Below are positions 25,095-34,192 of a DNA stretch of 64,000 bases, piece by piece. Both the position numbers and the translations under genes were made by a program. Numbering within the stretch: the stretch's first letter is position 1; every line of letters starts with the position of its first letter. The notes under the pieces were generated by a model. That model was given only the letters and a program-made list of their open reading frames with translations. It was not told the DNA's origin and did not search any database. Source of the stretch: an uncultured Propionivibrio sp. (GTDB taxonomy: Bacteria; Pseudomonadota; Gammaproteobacteria; Burkholderiales; Rhodocyclaceae); the NCBI GenBank assembly GCA_937923255.1, contig CALAIL010000027.1, forward strand, positions 1 to 64,000, given 5' to 3'.

Positions 25095-26231
25095 TTATAC
25101 GACCTCGAGATGGTCGATGCCGGCGTTCAGATCGCGGTCTTTGGCGCGTTTGCCGTGCAGTTTGATTTGCAGGCGCAGGTCATTGACCGAGTCGGCGTTG
25201 CGCAGGGCGTCCTCATAGGTAATCAGGTCCGCTTCGTACAGGTCGAACAACGACTGGTCGAAGGTCTGCATGCCCAGCTCGCGTGAGCGCTTCATGACCT
25301 CCTTGATTTCATGGACTTCGCCCTTGAAAATGAGGTCGGCGATCAACGGCGAGTTGAGCATGATCTCAATGGCCGGAATGCGCCCTTTGCTGTTCTTGCG
25401 CGGTAGCAGGCGCTGTGAAATCATGGCCCGCAGGTTGAGCGAGAGATCCATCAGCAGTTGCTGGCGGCGCTCTTCAGGGAAAAAGTTGATGATCCGGTCG
25501 ATGGCCTGGTTGGTACTGTTGGCGTGCAGGGTGGCAAGGCACAGGTGCCCGGTTTCGGCAAAGGCGATGGCGTAATCCATGGTGTTGCGGTCGCGGATTT
25601 CACCCATCAGGATGACATCAGGTGCCTGACGCAGCGAATTTTTCAGGGCGATTTCCCAAGAGTCGGTATCGACGCCGACTTCGCGCTGCGTGACGATGCA
25701 GTTTTTGTGGTCGTGTACGAATTCGATCGGATCTTCGACCGTGATGATGTGGCCGTGGCTATTGATGTTGCGGTGGTCGACAAGCGCCGCCAGTGATGTC
25801 GTCTTGCCGGTGCCGGTGCCGCCGACGAAGATCACCAGACCCCGCTTGGTCATGCCGATATCTTTGATGATCGGCGGCAGTCCCAGGCCATCAATCGTGG
25901 GAATTTTCATATTGATTGTCCGGCAGACAATGGCGACGCAGCCCTGCTGCATCAGCGCATTGACGCGGAAGCGGCCGATGCCGGAAGGGGAAATGGCAAA
26001 GTTGCATTCATTTGTCGCCTCAAATTCGGCGGCCTGGCGATCGTTCATGATCGAGCGCGCCAGATCGGCGGTGTGCTGCGATGAAAGCAATTGGTTGGAG
26101 ACCGGCATGACTTTCCCGTCGACCTTGATAGCGGGCGGAAAATTGGCGGTGATAAAAAGGTCGGAGCCGTTTTTCTGCACCATCAGGCGCAGCAGATCCT
26201 GCATAAATTTGAGTGCTTGATCGCGTTCCAT
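25095..26231 (-). CDS. pilU: Type IV pilus retraction ATPase PilU
   Basis: This 378-residue AAA-type secretion ATPase powers pilus retraction together with PilT. The Walker A motif GGTGTGKTT is at residues 137-145. The Asp box VEDPIEFVHD, the Walker B region PDVILMGEIRD and the His box GHLCLATLHANS follow in order. The C-terminal extension of about 30 residues beyond PilT length and the FNFAISPSG-like NECNFAISPSG segment fit PilU rather than PilT. It lies 34 bp downstream of pilT in the same direction. Confidence 0.95.
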   Translation of the reverse strand: MERDQALKFMQDLLRLMVQKNGSDLFITANFPPAIKVDGKVMPVSNQLLSSQHTADLARSIMNDRQAAEFEATNECNFAISPSGIGRFRVNALMQQGCVAIVCRTINMKIPTIDGLGLPPIIKDIGMTKRGLVIFVGGTGTGKTTSLAALVDHRNINSHGHIITVEDPIEFVHDHKNCIVTQREVGVDTDSWEIALKNSLRQAPDVILMGEIRDRNTMDYAIAFAETGHLCLATLHANSTNQAIDRIINFFPEERRQQLLMDLSLNLRAMISQRLLPRKNSKGRIPAIEIMLNSPLIADLIFKGEVHEIKEVMKRSRELGMQTFDQSLFDLYEADLITYEDALRNADSVNDLRLQIKLHGKRAKDRDLNAGIDHLEVV

Positions 26232-26265
26232 ATGATGATTCCTTTCCGTTCAGGCGCAGCAAAAA

Positions 26266-27312
26266 TCAGGCGCCGGGGAAGCTATCCTTGTTCGCGGCGC
26301 GGCTGCGCGCTTCGGAGACAGAAACGATGTTGCGGCGGACGAGGTTGATCAGGCACTGGTCGAGTGTCTGCATGCCCAGCTGCGCACCGGTCTGGATGGC
26401 CGAATACATCTGCGCCACCTTGTTTTCGCGGATCAGGTTGCGGATGGCCGGCGTGCCGATCATGATCTCGTGCGCCGCCACACGCCCCTGTCCGTCCTTG
26501 GTCTTGAGCAGGGTCTGGGAGATGACGGCGCGCAGCGATTCGGAAAGCATGGCGCGCACCATTTCCTTTTCTTCGGCAGGGAAGACATCGATGACCCGGT
26601 CGATGGTTTTTGCCGCGCTCGACGTGTGCAGGGTGCCGAACACCAGGTGGCCGGTTTCCGCCGCCGTCATTGCCAGGCGAATTGTTTCGAGATCGCGCAT
26701 TTCGCCGACGAGAATAACGTCCGGGTCTTCACGCAGCGCCGAACGCAAGGCGTTGGCAAAAGAATGGGTTTGCGGCCCGACCTCACGCTGGTTGATCAGG
26801 CATTTTTTCGATTCGTGCACGAATTCGATCGGGTCTTCGATGGTCAGAATGTGGGCGTGCGCATTTTCGTTGATGTGATTGACCATTGCCGCCAGCGTCG
26901 TCGATTTTCCCGACCCCGTCGGCCCGGTGACCAGTACAACGCCGCGCGGATATTCGGAAATATCCTTGAATACCCTGGGGCAGTTGAGTTCTTCGAGCGT
27001 CATCACCTTGGATGGAATGGTCCGGAACACCGCCCCCGCTCCGCGGTTCTGCACAAAAGCGTTGACCCGGAAACGCGCCAGATTGGGGATTTCGAAGGAA
27101 AAGTCGCACTCGAGATGCTCTTCGTAGGTTTTGCGCTGCGCATCGCTCATGATGTCATAGACCATCGAGTGCACTTCTTCGTGCGCCATGGCTGGCAGGT
27201 TGATGCGGCGCACATCGCCATGTACGCGGATCATCGGCGGCAACCCGGAAGAAAGGTGCAGGTCGGAGGCCTTGTTCTTGACGCTGAAGGCCAGCAGCTC
27301 AGTAATGTCCAT
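26266..27312 (-). CDS. pilT: Type IV pilus twitching motility ATPase PilT
   Basis: The 348-residue hexameric ATPase depolymerises type IV pili for twitching motility. Walker A is GPTGSGKST (130-138), followed by the Asp box IEDPIEFVHE, the Walker B region PDVILVGEMRD and the His box GHLVFGTLHTSS. The diagnostic PilT motif AIRNLIRENK is present near residue 285. The length is standard. It is divergent from yggS with only 65 bp between the starts. Confidence 0.97.
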   Translation of the reverse strand: MDITELLAFSVKNKASDLHLSSGLPPMIRVHGDVRRINLPAMAHEEVHSMVYDIMSDAQRKTYEEHLECDFSFEIPNLARFRVNAFVQNRGAGAVFRTIPSKVMTLEELNCPRVFKDISEYPRGVVLVTGPTGSGKSTTLAAMVNHINENAHAHILTIEDPIEFVHESKKCLINQREVGPQTHSFANALRSALREDPDVILVGEMRDLETIRLAMTAAETGHLVFGTLHTSSAAKTIDRVIDVFPAEEKEMVRAMLSESLRAVISQTLLKTKDGQGRVAAHEIMIGTPAIRNLIRENKVAQMYSAIQTGAQLGMQTLDQCLINLVRRNIVSVSEARSRAANKDSFPGA

Positions 27313-27377
27313 CGGTTTCGTCCTCGGTAGTGATCGGGTGCAGTGCTATACTTCCCGCATTCGGCATATTCCCGATT

Positions 27378-28073
27378 ATGACTACAATTACTGCCAACCT
27401 GCAAGCTATCCATACGCGAATTGCATCAGCGGCGCGGCAATCCTGCCGCAATCCCGATGACATCACGCTGCTGGCTGTCAGCAAAACCTGGCCGGCCGAG
27501 TCTGTGCGTGCTGCCGCGGCTGCGGGCCAGCGGCGCTTCGGCGAAAATTACGTACAGGAAGGCGTCGGCAAAGCGACGGAACTGTCCGGTCTCGGGCTGG
27601 AGTGGCATTTTATCGGCCCCCTGCAAAGCAACAAGACGCGTGCCGTGGCTGAAACGTTTGCCTGGGTGCATTCGGTCGATCGTCTGAAAATCGCCGAACG
27701 GCTTGCCGAGCAACGCCCGGAAGCGCTGCCGCCCCTGCAGGTCTGCGTTCAGGTCAATGTCAGCAATGAGGCCAGCAAACATGGCGTCCCTCTGGATGCC
27801 GCCGGCGCGTTGATGATGCAGATTGCGCGGCTGCCGCGACTGCGGTTGCGCGGGCTGATGGCGATTCCGGCGCCGAACCCGGATTACGAGGCGCAGCGGC
27901 GGGCTTTGCGGCCGGTGCGTGAACTTTTTGAACGCCTGCGGGCAGATGGCCTGGCGATCGATACGCTGTCGATGGGCATGTCGGACGATCTGGAGGCGGC
28001 GATTGCCGAGGGCGCCACGCTGGTGCGTATCGGTACGGCGATTTTCGGAGAAAGAAGCAAGGCGGGAGCATGA
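27378..28073 (+). CDS. yggS: Pyridoxal phosphate homeostasis protein YggS
   Basis: A 231-residue PLP-binding protein of the YggS/PROSC family, which keeps free pyridoxal phosphate in balance. The PLP-binding Lys is in LLAVSKTWPAE (near residue 35). RRFGENYVQE, WHFIGPLQSNKT and LSMGMSDDLEAAI are the family signatures. The ATG at 27378 starts the typical N-terminus; the frame is open upstream but overlaps the divergent promoter region. It heads yggS-proC-yggT-yggU, a conserved proteobacterial group. Confidence 0.94.
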   Translation: MTTITANLQAIHTRIASAARQSCRNPDDITLLAVSKTWPAESVRAAAAAGQRRFGENYVQEGVGKATELSGLGLEWHFIGPLQSNKTRAVAETFAWVHSVDRLKIAERLAEQRPEALPPLQVCVQVNVSNEASKHGVPLDAAGALMMQIARLPRLRLRGLMAIPAPNPDYEAQRRALRPVRELFERLRADGLAIDTLSMGMSDDLEAAIAEGATLVRIGTAIFGERSKAGA

Positions 28074-28086
28074 GAAAGGACGGGGA

Positions 28087-28929
28087 ATGAAAGTAACCTT
28101 CCTTGGCGGCGGCAACATGGCGACTGCGCTGATCGGCGGGCTGCTCGGCAAAGAAGCGTGGGCGGACGATATTGCGGTGGTCGAGATCAGCGAAGCGGCA
28201 CGCGTGCGCCTGCAGCAGCGCTTTGGCGTGCGTTGCCATGCTTCGCCGGATGGCGAAGCGCTTGCCAGTGATGTGCTTGTGCTGGCGGTTAAACCGCAGC
28301 AGATGCGCGAAGTCTGCGCGCTGCTGAAGGGGCGTGTTCGGGAACAACTGATCATCAGCATCGCCGCCGGGCTGCATCTGGCCGACATCTCAGGCTGGCT
28401 GGGCGGGTACCGGCATTTGGTGCGCGCCATGCCGAATACGCCGGCGCTGATCGGGGCCGGTATGTCCGGCCTGTTCGCATTGCCCGAAGTGCCGGATGCG
28501 GGGCGGCAAATGGCGGAGCGTATTCTGCAAGCCGCAGGCAGTACCCTGTGGGTCGCCGATGAAGCCCAGCTCGACGCGGTGACGGCGATTTCCGGCAGCG
28601 GCCCCGCGTATGTTTTTCTCTTGATCGAAGCGATGCAGGCGGCGGCCGGGGAACTCGGCTTTACCTCAGCGCAGGCACGGCAACTGGCGCTGAAGACCGT
28701 GCTCGGCGCGGCGCAACTGGCCGCACAGTCCGGGGATGACGCAGCCGTCCTGCGTGAACGGGTCACGTCAAAGGGCGGGACAACCGAAGCGGCGCTCAAG
28801 GTCATGGAAGCGCGCGGTGTCAAAGCGGGGATCATTGCCGGTGCGCAGGCTGCCTGCGCGCAAAGCCGCATTCTCGGCGAACAGCTGGGCGACCGTGCGC
28901 AGAAGCCGGCCGATCCGTCCGCCACATAG
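28087..28929 (+). CDS. proC: Pyrroline-5-carboxylate reductase
   Basis: The 280-residue enzyme performs the last step of proline biosynthesis, reducing 1-pyrroline-5-carboxylate with NAD(P)H. The dinucleotide-binding start FLGGGNMATALIGGL, AVKPQQM near residue 75, VRAMPNTPALIGAG near 115-130 and the signature around ERVTSKGGTTEAAL near 230 are all present. The ATG at 28087 is preceded by GGGGA. It follows yggS by 13 bp. Confidence 0.96.
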   Translation: MKVTFLGGGNMATALIGGLLGKEAWADDIAVVEISEAARVRLQQRFGVRCHASPDGEALASDVLVLAVKPQQMREVCALLKGRVREQLIISIAAGLHLADISGWLGGYRHLVRAMPNTPALIGAGMSGLFALPEVPDAGRQMAERILQAAGSTLWVADEAQLDAVTAISGSGPAYVFLLIEAMQAAAGELGFTSAQARQLALKTVLGAAQLAAQSGDDAAVLRERVTSKGGTTEAALKVMEARGVKAGIIAGAQAACAQSRILGEQLGDRAQKPADPSAT

Positions 28930-28954
28930 GCGATTGAGTCCAGGAGAATAATTT

Positions 28955-29509
28955 ATGTTGGCGCGTGCATTCCTTTTCCTGCTCGATTCGCTGGCCGGCC
29001 TGCTCTCGCTGATCCTGCTGCTGCGCTTTTTCATGCAGACCTTCCGGGTGTCCTTCGTCAATCCGCTCGGCGTGTTCGTGAATGCCGCGACGCACTGGCT
29101 GGTGCGGCCGCTGCGCCGTGTCGTACCCAGTGTTTTCGGCCTCGACAGCGCTTCCTTGCTGGCGGCCTATCTGGTGCAGATGCTGCCGTTGCTCGCGGTG
29201 CTTCTTTTTGCTGCGCTGGGGTCCGCCTATGGCGATGTGCTGGCGACACCCTACACCCCCATTGTTTTCCTGCTGGGGCAGGCGCTGCGCTCGACCTTGC
29301 GCCTCTGCGCCCATTTGCTGATCGCCGCGCTGATTATGCGCATCATCTTTTCCTGGTTCGAGGTGCCGTCGCGGATCGCCTTGCCGGTGAGCCAGCTGAC
29401 GCGGCCATTGCTGGCGCCGATTCGGCGTTTTCTGCCGCCGATCGGCGGCATCGATCTTTCGCCGCTGGTCATCATTCTGGCGCTCGAAATGATCATCCTG
29501 TTCGTCTGA
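28955..29509 (+). CDS. yggT: YggT family membrane protein
   Basis: A 184-residue integral membrane protein with two YggT repeats, each with a pair of hydrophobic helices. The repeat motifs are LLRFFMQTF...NPLG near residues 25-45 and IIFSWFEVPSR...LTRPLLAPIRRFLPP near 125-165. Function is not settled; homologues are linked to osmotic tolerance and, in plants and cyanobacteria, to cytochrome or thylakoid biogenesis. GGAG precedes the ATG. It belongs to the yggS operon. Confidence 0.9.
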   Translation: MLARAFLFLLDSLAGLLSLILLLRFFMQTFRVSFVNPLGVFVNAATHWLVRPLRRVVPSVFGLDSASLLAAYLVQMLPLLAVLLFAALGSAYGDVLATPYTPIVFLLGQALRSTLRLCAHLLIAALIMRIIFSWFEVPSRIALPVSQLTRPLLAPIRRFLPPIGGIDLSPLVIILALEMIILFV

Positions 29510-29522
29510 GGCCTGCCGGAAG

Positions 29523-29816
29523 ATGTCGGAAACCCCCTGGCTGCAAGCGCTTCGGCAGGGTGTGGCGCTGCGGTTGCATATTCAGCCGGGCGCAAAAAAA
29601 AGCGAAGTGGTCGGCTTGCATGGCGATGCCCTGAAAATCCGTCTGGCCGCGCCGCCGGTCGATGGCAAGGCCAACGAGGCGCTGCTTGCTTTCCTGTCCG
29701 ACCGCCTGGGATTGCCGCGCGCGGCGTTCAGCCTGAAAAGTGGCCAGACCTCGCGCCGCAAAGTCATCGAAATTATGGCTGATGAAGCCTTGGTGCGCCG
29801 CCAGATGGGGCTGTAA
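29523..29816 (+). CDS. yggU: DUF167 (YggU) family protein
   Basis: A 97-residue protein of the conserved DUF167/UPF0235 family. The signature LRLHIQPGAKKSEVVG is followed by the near-invariant APPVDGKANEALLAFL (residues 45-60) and SGQTSRRKVIEI. Its function is unknown; the fold is compact alpha/beta. It lies 13 bp after yggT and ends the operon, just ahead of repeat array C. Confidence 0.92.
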   Translation: MSETPWLQALRQGVALRLHIQPGAKKSEVVGLHGDALKIRLAAPPVDGKANEALLAFLSDRLGLPRAAFSLKSGQTSRRKVIEIMADEALVRRQMGL

Positions 29817-29824
29817 GCACCTCG

Positions 29825-30050
29825 CCTGAAGCCCGCGTGGATAAAGGCGTTCCGGGCAGGCGCCTCTGAAACCCTTATAAATAAAGGGCTGGCGGGCAGG
29901 GTGCTCTGAGATGCCCTATTTACAAGGGCTGCAGGGCATCACTTCAAAAGCCCCCTTCCAGTGGGAGAGGGTAGATAAAGGGCGGGAAGCGCGCCCGGAG
30001 ATGCCCTATCCATAAGGGGTACCGAGGGGGCGCCCAGCTCCCTTGTCTAG
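29825..30050. repeat. Palindromic repeat array C
   Basis: Cores of the same family lie at about 29831-29849 (GCCC...AGGC), 29871-29889, 29913-29929 (GCCCT/AGGGC around ATTTACA) and 30003-30018. Linkers again carry GGGCAGG and GTGCTCTGA. The stretch 29930-30000 is less regular. It fills the gap between the convergent ends of yggU and pyrC'. Confidence 0.75.
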
Positions 30051-30104
30051 CGGCTCAAATATGAAACCAGCGCCGTAGTGTTGCCAAGGAAGCCGCGATA
30101 GCCC

Positions 30105-31364
30105 TTATGCGCCGAAAACGAGGCGCCCGCCGACCAGGGTGGCCTTGACTTTGCCGTGCATTTTGCTGTCGGCAAAAGGCGTGTTTTTGCCCTGGCTGAC
30201 CAGGGTGTCTTCCGTGACGTCCCAGGCGGCTTCAGGGTTGAAAATGCAGATATCCGCCGGCGCGCCCAGCGTCAGCGTTCCTGCCGGAATGCCCAGAATT
30301 TCCGCCGGCGCGCAGGTGATGCGCGCCAATGCGTCGATCAGCGGTACGCCGCATTCCTTGGCCCAGCGCAAGGTCAGCGGCAGCAACAGTTCAAGCGCCG
30401 TGGCGCCGGGGCGGGCTTCGGCAAAAGGCAACTGCTTGTCGTCGGCGCTAAGCGGCGTGTGGTCGGAGCAGATGACGGCCATGCCCTCGGCAGCCGCCTT
30501 GCGCAAGGCTTCGCGGTCAGCGTGGGTACGCAGCGGCGGCGTGAAGCGGGCGCGGCTATCGAAGTAGCCGATGTCCTCGTCGCACAGGTGCAGGTGGTGG
30601 CAAGCAATATCGCAGGTGACGGCGAGGCGCTCCTTGCGGGCAGCGTTGATCAAGGCTATCCCGGCAGCCGAAGAAATGCGGCTAAGGTGCAGGCGCACGC
30701 CGGTATCGCGCGCCAGTTGCAGGAACGTGGCGACGGCGACTGTTTCAGCGCTAACAGGGATGCCCGCCAGCCCCAGGCGTGCGGCCGTTTCACCGTCATG
30801 GGCAACGCCGTTACGCGCCAGATAATAATCTTGCGGTTGCAGGTGCAGCGTTAGACCGAAGCTGGCTGCGTACTGCATGGCGCGCAGCAGCACCTGGGTA
30901 TCGACCAGTGGCCGTTGCGCCTGCGAAAAGGCAATACAGCCGGCCTGATGCAGGGTGGCCAGTTCGGCCAGCTTTTCTCCGGCCAGCGCCTGGGTGAGTG
31001 CGCCGAGCGGGAATACATGCGCCAGGCCGGCGATCTCGCTGCGCCGAACAAGGCGTTCGACCGGCCCGGCTTCATCCAGCACCGGTTGTGTATCCGGCGG
31101 GCAGGCGAGGGTGGTGACGCCGCCGGCAGCGGCAGCGGCGAGTTCGGTTTCGACATTGCCCAGGCGGGCGGAAAGATCGACCAGTCCCGGTGCGACGATA
31201 CAGCCTTGCGCATCGATCGATCGGGTCGAGGAAAAGCAGCCGCTGGGCGCCTGACCAAAAGCGGCGACGCAGCCGTTGGCGACATAGACGTCGGTGTTTT
31301 TGTCGATGCCGTTGTGCGGGTCGATGAGGCGGCCATTGACGATGCGGATGAGAGTGTCTTTCAT
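30105..31364 (-). CDS. pyrC': Non-catalytic dihydroorotase-like subunit PyrC'
   Basis: The 419-residue protein is a class I dihydroorotase homologue, but the metal-binding D-x-H-x-H signature is replaced by DLSARLG (63-69), so both ligand histidines are missing. The later SDHTPL is kept. In Pseudomonas an equally degenerate pyrC' product assembles with aspartate carbamoyltransferase and is needed for its activity without being a dihydroorotase. The ATG overlaps the pyrB stop by four bases (ATGA), supporting the same complex here. An active dihydroorotase should be encoded elsewhere in the genome. Confidence 0.88.
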   Translation of the reverse strand: MKDTLIRIVNGRLIDPHNGIDKNTDVYVANGCVAAFGQAPSGCFSSTRSIDAQGCIVAPGLVDLSARLGNVETELAAAAAGGVTTLACPPDTQPVLDEAGPVERLVRRSEIAGLAHVFPLGALTQALAGEKLAELATLHQAGCIAFSQAQRPLVDTQVLLRAMQYAASFGLTLHLQPQDYYLARNGVAHDGETAARLGLAGIPVSAETVAVATFLQLARDTGVRLHLSRISSAAGIALINAARKERLAVTCDIACHHLHLCDEDIGYFDSRARFTPPLRTHADREALRKAAAEGMAVICSDHTPLSADDKQLPFAEARPGATALELLLPLTLRWAKECGVPLIDALARITCAPAEILGIPAGTLTLGAPADICIFNPEAAWDVTEDTLVSQGKNTPFADSKMHGKVKATLVGGRLVFGA

Positions 31365-32338
31365 GCTTGTGTTCCTGCGTGAGTTCCAGCCAGAAGGCTC
31401 ATGACCGCCATGCGCACGGCGATGCCGAAAGTCACTTGCCGGAGAATGACGGCCTGTTTGCCATCGGCAATTTCGGAGGCGATTTCGACGCCGCGGTTAA
31501 TTGGGCCCGGATGCATGACGATGGCGTCGGGACGCGCCAGCGCGAGCAGCGCCGGCGTCAGTCCGTAGCAATGAAAATACTCGCGCGCCGAGGGCAGAAG
31601 GGCGCCGCTCATCCGTTCATTTTGCAGGCGCAGCATGATGATCACGTCACAATCGACCAGTCCTTTGCGCGGGTCGTGGCAGACATGTACGCCGAGGCGC
31701 TCCCCTTCCGCGGGCAGCAGCGTTTGCGGGCCGATGATGCGGATTTCCCGCACGCCCAGGGTTTTCAGCGCGTGAATGTCGGAACGGGCGACGCGCGAAT
31801 GTAAAACGTCGCCAACGATGGCGACGGTGAGTGCGGAAAAGTCCTGCTTGTAATGCCGAATCGTATACATGTCGAGCAGGCCTTGCGTCGGGTGCGCATG
31901 GCGTCCGTCGCCGGCATTGACGACATGCACGTCATTGCGGCCGATGCGGTGCAGATGCTGGGCGATTAGATAGGGGGCGCCGGATTCGCTGTGGCGGACG
32001 ACGAACATGTCGGCGTGCATGGAAACGAGATTGTCGATGGTATCGAGCAGGGTTTCTCCCTTGGCGGTCGATGAGCGGCTGACATCGAGATTGATCACAT
32101 CTGCCGAAAGGCGCTTGGCGGCAATTTCGAACGTGGTGCGCGTGCGCGTCGAATTTTCGAAAAAGAGGTTGAAAATGCTCTTGCCGCGCAGTAGCGGGAC
32201 TTTTTTGACATTGCGGTCGGAAACTTCGAGAAAGCTTTGCGCCGTATCCAGGATGCGTGTGATCGTCTCGCGCGATAGCCACTCGGTCGAGAGCAGATGG
32301 GTCAAGTTGCCCTGGGCGTCAAATTGCGGGTCATGCAT
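31361..32338 (-). CDS. pyrB: Aspartate carbamoyltransferase catalytic chain
   Basis: This 325-residue enzyme condenses carbamoyl phosphate and aspartate, the committed step of pyrimidine synthesis. The carbamoyl-phosphate motif STRTR is at residues 63-67 within [25 protein letters not shown] and [11 protein letters not shown] are further family motifs. I chose the ATG at 32338 because GGAGGT lies 9 bases upstream and the ATG overlaps the pyrR stop by eight bases (ATGCATGA). No regulatory pyrI is adjacent; a pyrC' follows instead, as in class A enzymes of pseudomonads. Confidence 0.95.
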   Translation of the reverse strand: MHDPQFDAQGNLTHLLSTEWLSRETITRILDTAQSFLEVSDRNVKKVPLLRGKSIFNLFFENSTRTRTTFEIAAKRLSADVINLDVSRSSTAKGETLLDTIDNLVSMHADMFVVRHSESGAPYLIAQHLHRIGRNDVHVVNAGDGRHAHPTQGLLDMYTIRHYKQDFSALTVAIVGDVLHSRVARSDIHALKTLGVREIRIIGPQTLLPAEGERLGVHVCHDPRKGLVDCDVIIMLRLQNERMSGALLPSAREYFHCYGLTPALLALARPDAIVMHPGPINRGVEIASEIADGKQAVILRQVTFGIAVRMAVMSLLAGTHAGTQA

Positions 32339-32906
32339 GGTCTTCACACCTCCAGTGCAGGCGGCCGTCGTTTGCGCCGGATTCGAGAATGAGCTCCTGC
32401 GTCGGGGCCAGTGTAACGCGCCATGCGCAGAAGTCGGCCTGAATCGGCAGTTCGCGCTCGCCGCGATCGGCCAGCACGGCCAGGCGGATGCTGGCCGGCC
32501 GCCCGTAGTCGAACAGTTCGTTGATGGCGGCACGCACGGTTCGCCCCGTGTAGAGCACGTCGTCGACGAGAATGAGCGGGCGATCCTCGACATCGAGCGG
32601 CATCGAAGAAGGCTTGACCTGCGGATGCAGGCCGCGTCGCCCGAAATCGTCGCGATAGAAGGAAATGTCGAGCAGGCCGGGCGGCGTTTTCAGATGCAGC
32701 AGCGCCTGCAGGCGGTGCGCCAGCCAGGCGCCGCCGCTGTGGATGCCGACTAGTTGCGTGTGGGTAGTCAGATGCGGCTCGATCTGGCCGGCCAGCTCAG
32801 CGCATTGCGCTTCTGCATCGGGAAGCGGAAAAAGCGGCGCGTGCGGGGCGGACTGTTGGGGCGGTGTGTCCGCCGGTGTTGGTGCGTCCAGTGAGGTGTG
32901 TGGCAT
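32331..32906 (-). CDS. pyrR: PyrR-like phosphoribosyltransferase
   Basis: A 191-residue phosphoribosyltransferase of the PyrR family. The PRPP-binding motif [17 protein letters not shown] is at about 111-127, and [12 protein letters not shown] near 81-92 is the PyrR flexible-loop signature. In Bacillus PyrR binds pyr mRNA and has weak uracil phosphoribosyltransferase activity; in proteobacteria the RNA-regulatory role is less certain. The N-terminal 25 residues are Pro/Ala-rich and extra. It lies between ruvX and pyrB in a tight operon. Confidence 0.9.
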   Translation of the reverse strand: MPHTSLDAPTPADTPPQQSAPHAPLFPLPDAEAQCAELAGQIEPHLTTHTQLVGIHSGGAWLAHRLQALLHLKTPPGLLDISFYRDDFGRRGLHPQVKPSSMPLDVEDRPLILVDDVLYTGRTVRAAINELFDYGRPASIRLAVLADRGERELPIQADFCAWRVTLAPTQELILESGANDGRLHWRCEDHA

Positions 32907-32948
32907 GGTTTTCGGAGTGCGGAAATTCGGGAAAGGGAAGGCGAGCGC

Positions 32949-33440
32949 TTAAGGAAGAACGGTGTCCTTGATCGTTGCGCTACCGGGTGGTGGAAGCTGT
33001 CGGGCAAAATGGTTTTGCAGAATGATCTGCGCGGCGATGGCGTCGATATGCGCGCGGGCGCTGCGTGCATCATGGCCGCTGGCGTGCAGGCGCTCTTCGG
33101 CCTCAATGGAGGAAAAGCGCTCTTCGGCGTAGGCGACCGGCAGGCCGAAACGCCCGCGTAGCTGGTTCGCGAAGCGCCGGCAGCGTGCAGTCATCGCGTG
33201 CGCTTCGCCGTCGAGTGTCAGCGGTAGGCCGACGACCAACCCCGCTGGCCGCCACTCGGCGATGAGTGCGGCAATGGCGGCAAAGCGTTCGACGTTGGCT
33301 GCGCTGCGAATGGTCGTCAGCGGATGCGCTTGTGCCAGCGCCGATTCGCCGACGGCGACGCCGATGCGTTTTTCGCCAAAATCGAAGGCAAGCAGCGTAC
33401 CACCCGGGAGTGTGTCGGAAAATGCATCTGTTTCAGGCAT
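32949..33440 (-). CDS. ruvX: Holliday junction resolvase-like protein RuvX/YqgF
   Basis: A 163-residue RNase-H-fold protein of the YqgF family, implicated in Holliday junction resolution and in processing of the 16S rRNA 5' end. The first acidic residue is in [16 protein letters not shown], the second in [13 protein letters not shown], and [15 protein letters not shown] precedes the last acidic site in [14 protein letters not shown]. The ATG at 33440 overlaps the yqgE stop (ATGCCTGA); the longer frame upstream reads through yqgE and is rejected. Confidence 0.92.
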   Translation of the reverse strand: MPETDAFSDTLPGGTLLAFDFGEKRIGVAVGESALAQAHPLTTIRSAANVERFAAIAALIAEWRPAGLVVGLPLTLDGEAHAMTARCRRFANQLRGRFGLPVAYAEERFSSIEAEERLHASGHDARSARAHIDAIAAQIILQNHFARQLPPPGSATIKDTVLP

Positions 33441-34008
33441 GTCCGGCAATATGGGAAAGGCGGGTGGGATCGACCCCCAGGCTGTCCATGGCTGAGGCGA
33501 GTTTTTCTTCATAGGGCAGCTCGAACAGGATGTGCGTATTGGCCGGCGCCGTCAGCCAGGAATTACGCGCCAGTTCGTGTTCGAGCTGGCCGGCGCCCCA
33601 TCCGGCATAGCCGAGCGCAACCAGAAAATTCTGCGGGGGATTCTTTTCTTGCACGATGCTTGACAGAATGTCGCGTGAGCTGGTTAGTCCGATTTCATCG
33701 GTGACGGCCAGTGTCGATTGCCACTGGCCGAGCGGACGATGCAGAACGAAGCCGCGGTCGGACTGTACCGGCCCGCCGAACAGCGTTGGCCAGCCGGACA
33801 ATGCCGCCATGCGTGCCGGCGTGACGGCGATCGAGGCGCGGTCGAGCAGCGTTGCCAGGTCGAGATCGGTCGGCCGGTTGACGATTAGCCCCAGGGCCCC
33901 ATTGCTATTGTGCTCGGCGATATAGATCAGTGTCTTGCCGAAGCAAGGATCGTCCATGGCCGGCATGGCGATCAGAAAATGGTTGACCAGAGAATGGATG
34001 TTTTGCAT
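33433..34008 (-). CDS. yqgE: YqgE/AlgH family protein
   Basis: A 191-residue protein of the UPF0301 (YqgE/AlgH) family. Signatures are [17 protein letters not shown] at the N-terminus, [35 protein letters not shown] and [16 protein letters not shown]. AlgH was named for an alginate regulatory effect in Pseudomonas, but its biochemical function is unknown. The ATG at 34008 gives the standard family length; earlier in-frame codons are not similar to the family. It leads yqgE-ruvX-pyrR-pyrB-pyrC'. Confidence 0.92.
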   Translation of the reverse strand: MQNIHSLVNHFLIAMPAMDDPCFGKTLIYIAEHNSNGALGLIVNRPTDLDLATLLDRASIAVTPARMAALSGWPTLFGGPVQSDRGFVLHRPLGQWQSTLAVTDEIGLTSSRDILSSIVQEKNPPQNFLVALGYAGWGAGQLEHELARNSWLTAPANTHILFELPYEEKLASAMDSLGVDPTRLSHIAGHA

Positions 34009-34091
34009 GGCCGCTATTTTATAGCGGAATCCCGATGTGGCGAACCCATGGCAGGCGCATGCCGATAAGCAAAGCCGGCCTGAAAACGAAC

Positions 34092-34133
34092 CCAATCCGG
34101 CGGTGGCTGGCTATCGCGCCACTGCCGGATTGG
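34092..34133 (-). terminator. Terminator of the pil-chp operon
   Basis: CCAATCCGGC (34092-34101) pairs with GCCGGATTGG (34124-34133), extended inwards by GGTGGC/GCCAC with a mismatch. On the minus strand GTTCGTTTT follows. It lies 60 bp after the chpA stop. Confidence 0.65.
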
Positions 34134-34192
34134 CTGGGATTGGATCGGAAGGAACGGAATAAAAATGGAGCGGGATGTGCCTGCCGGGCGTT

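Noticed and set aside
26470..27330. Long plus-strand frame opposite pilT
   Set aside because: Antisense shadow of pilT with His/Arg-rich composition.
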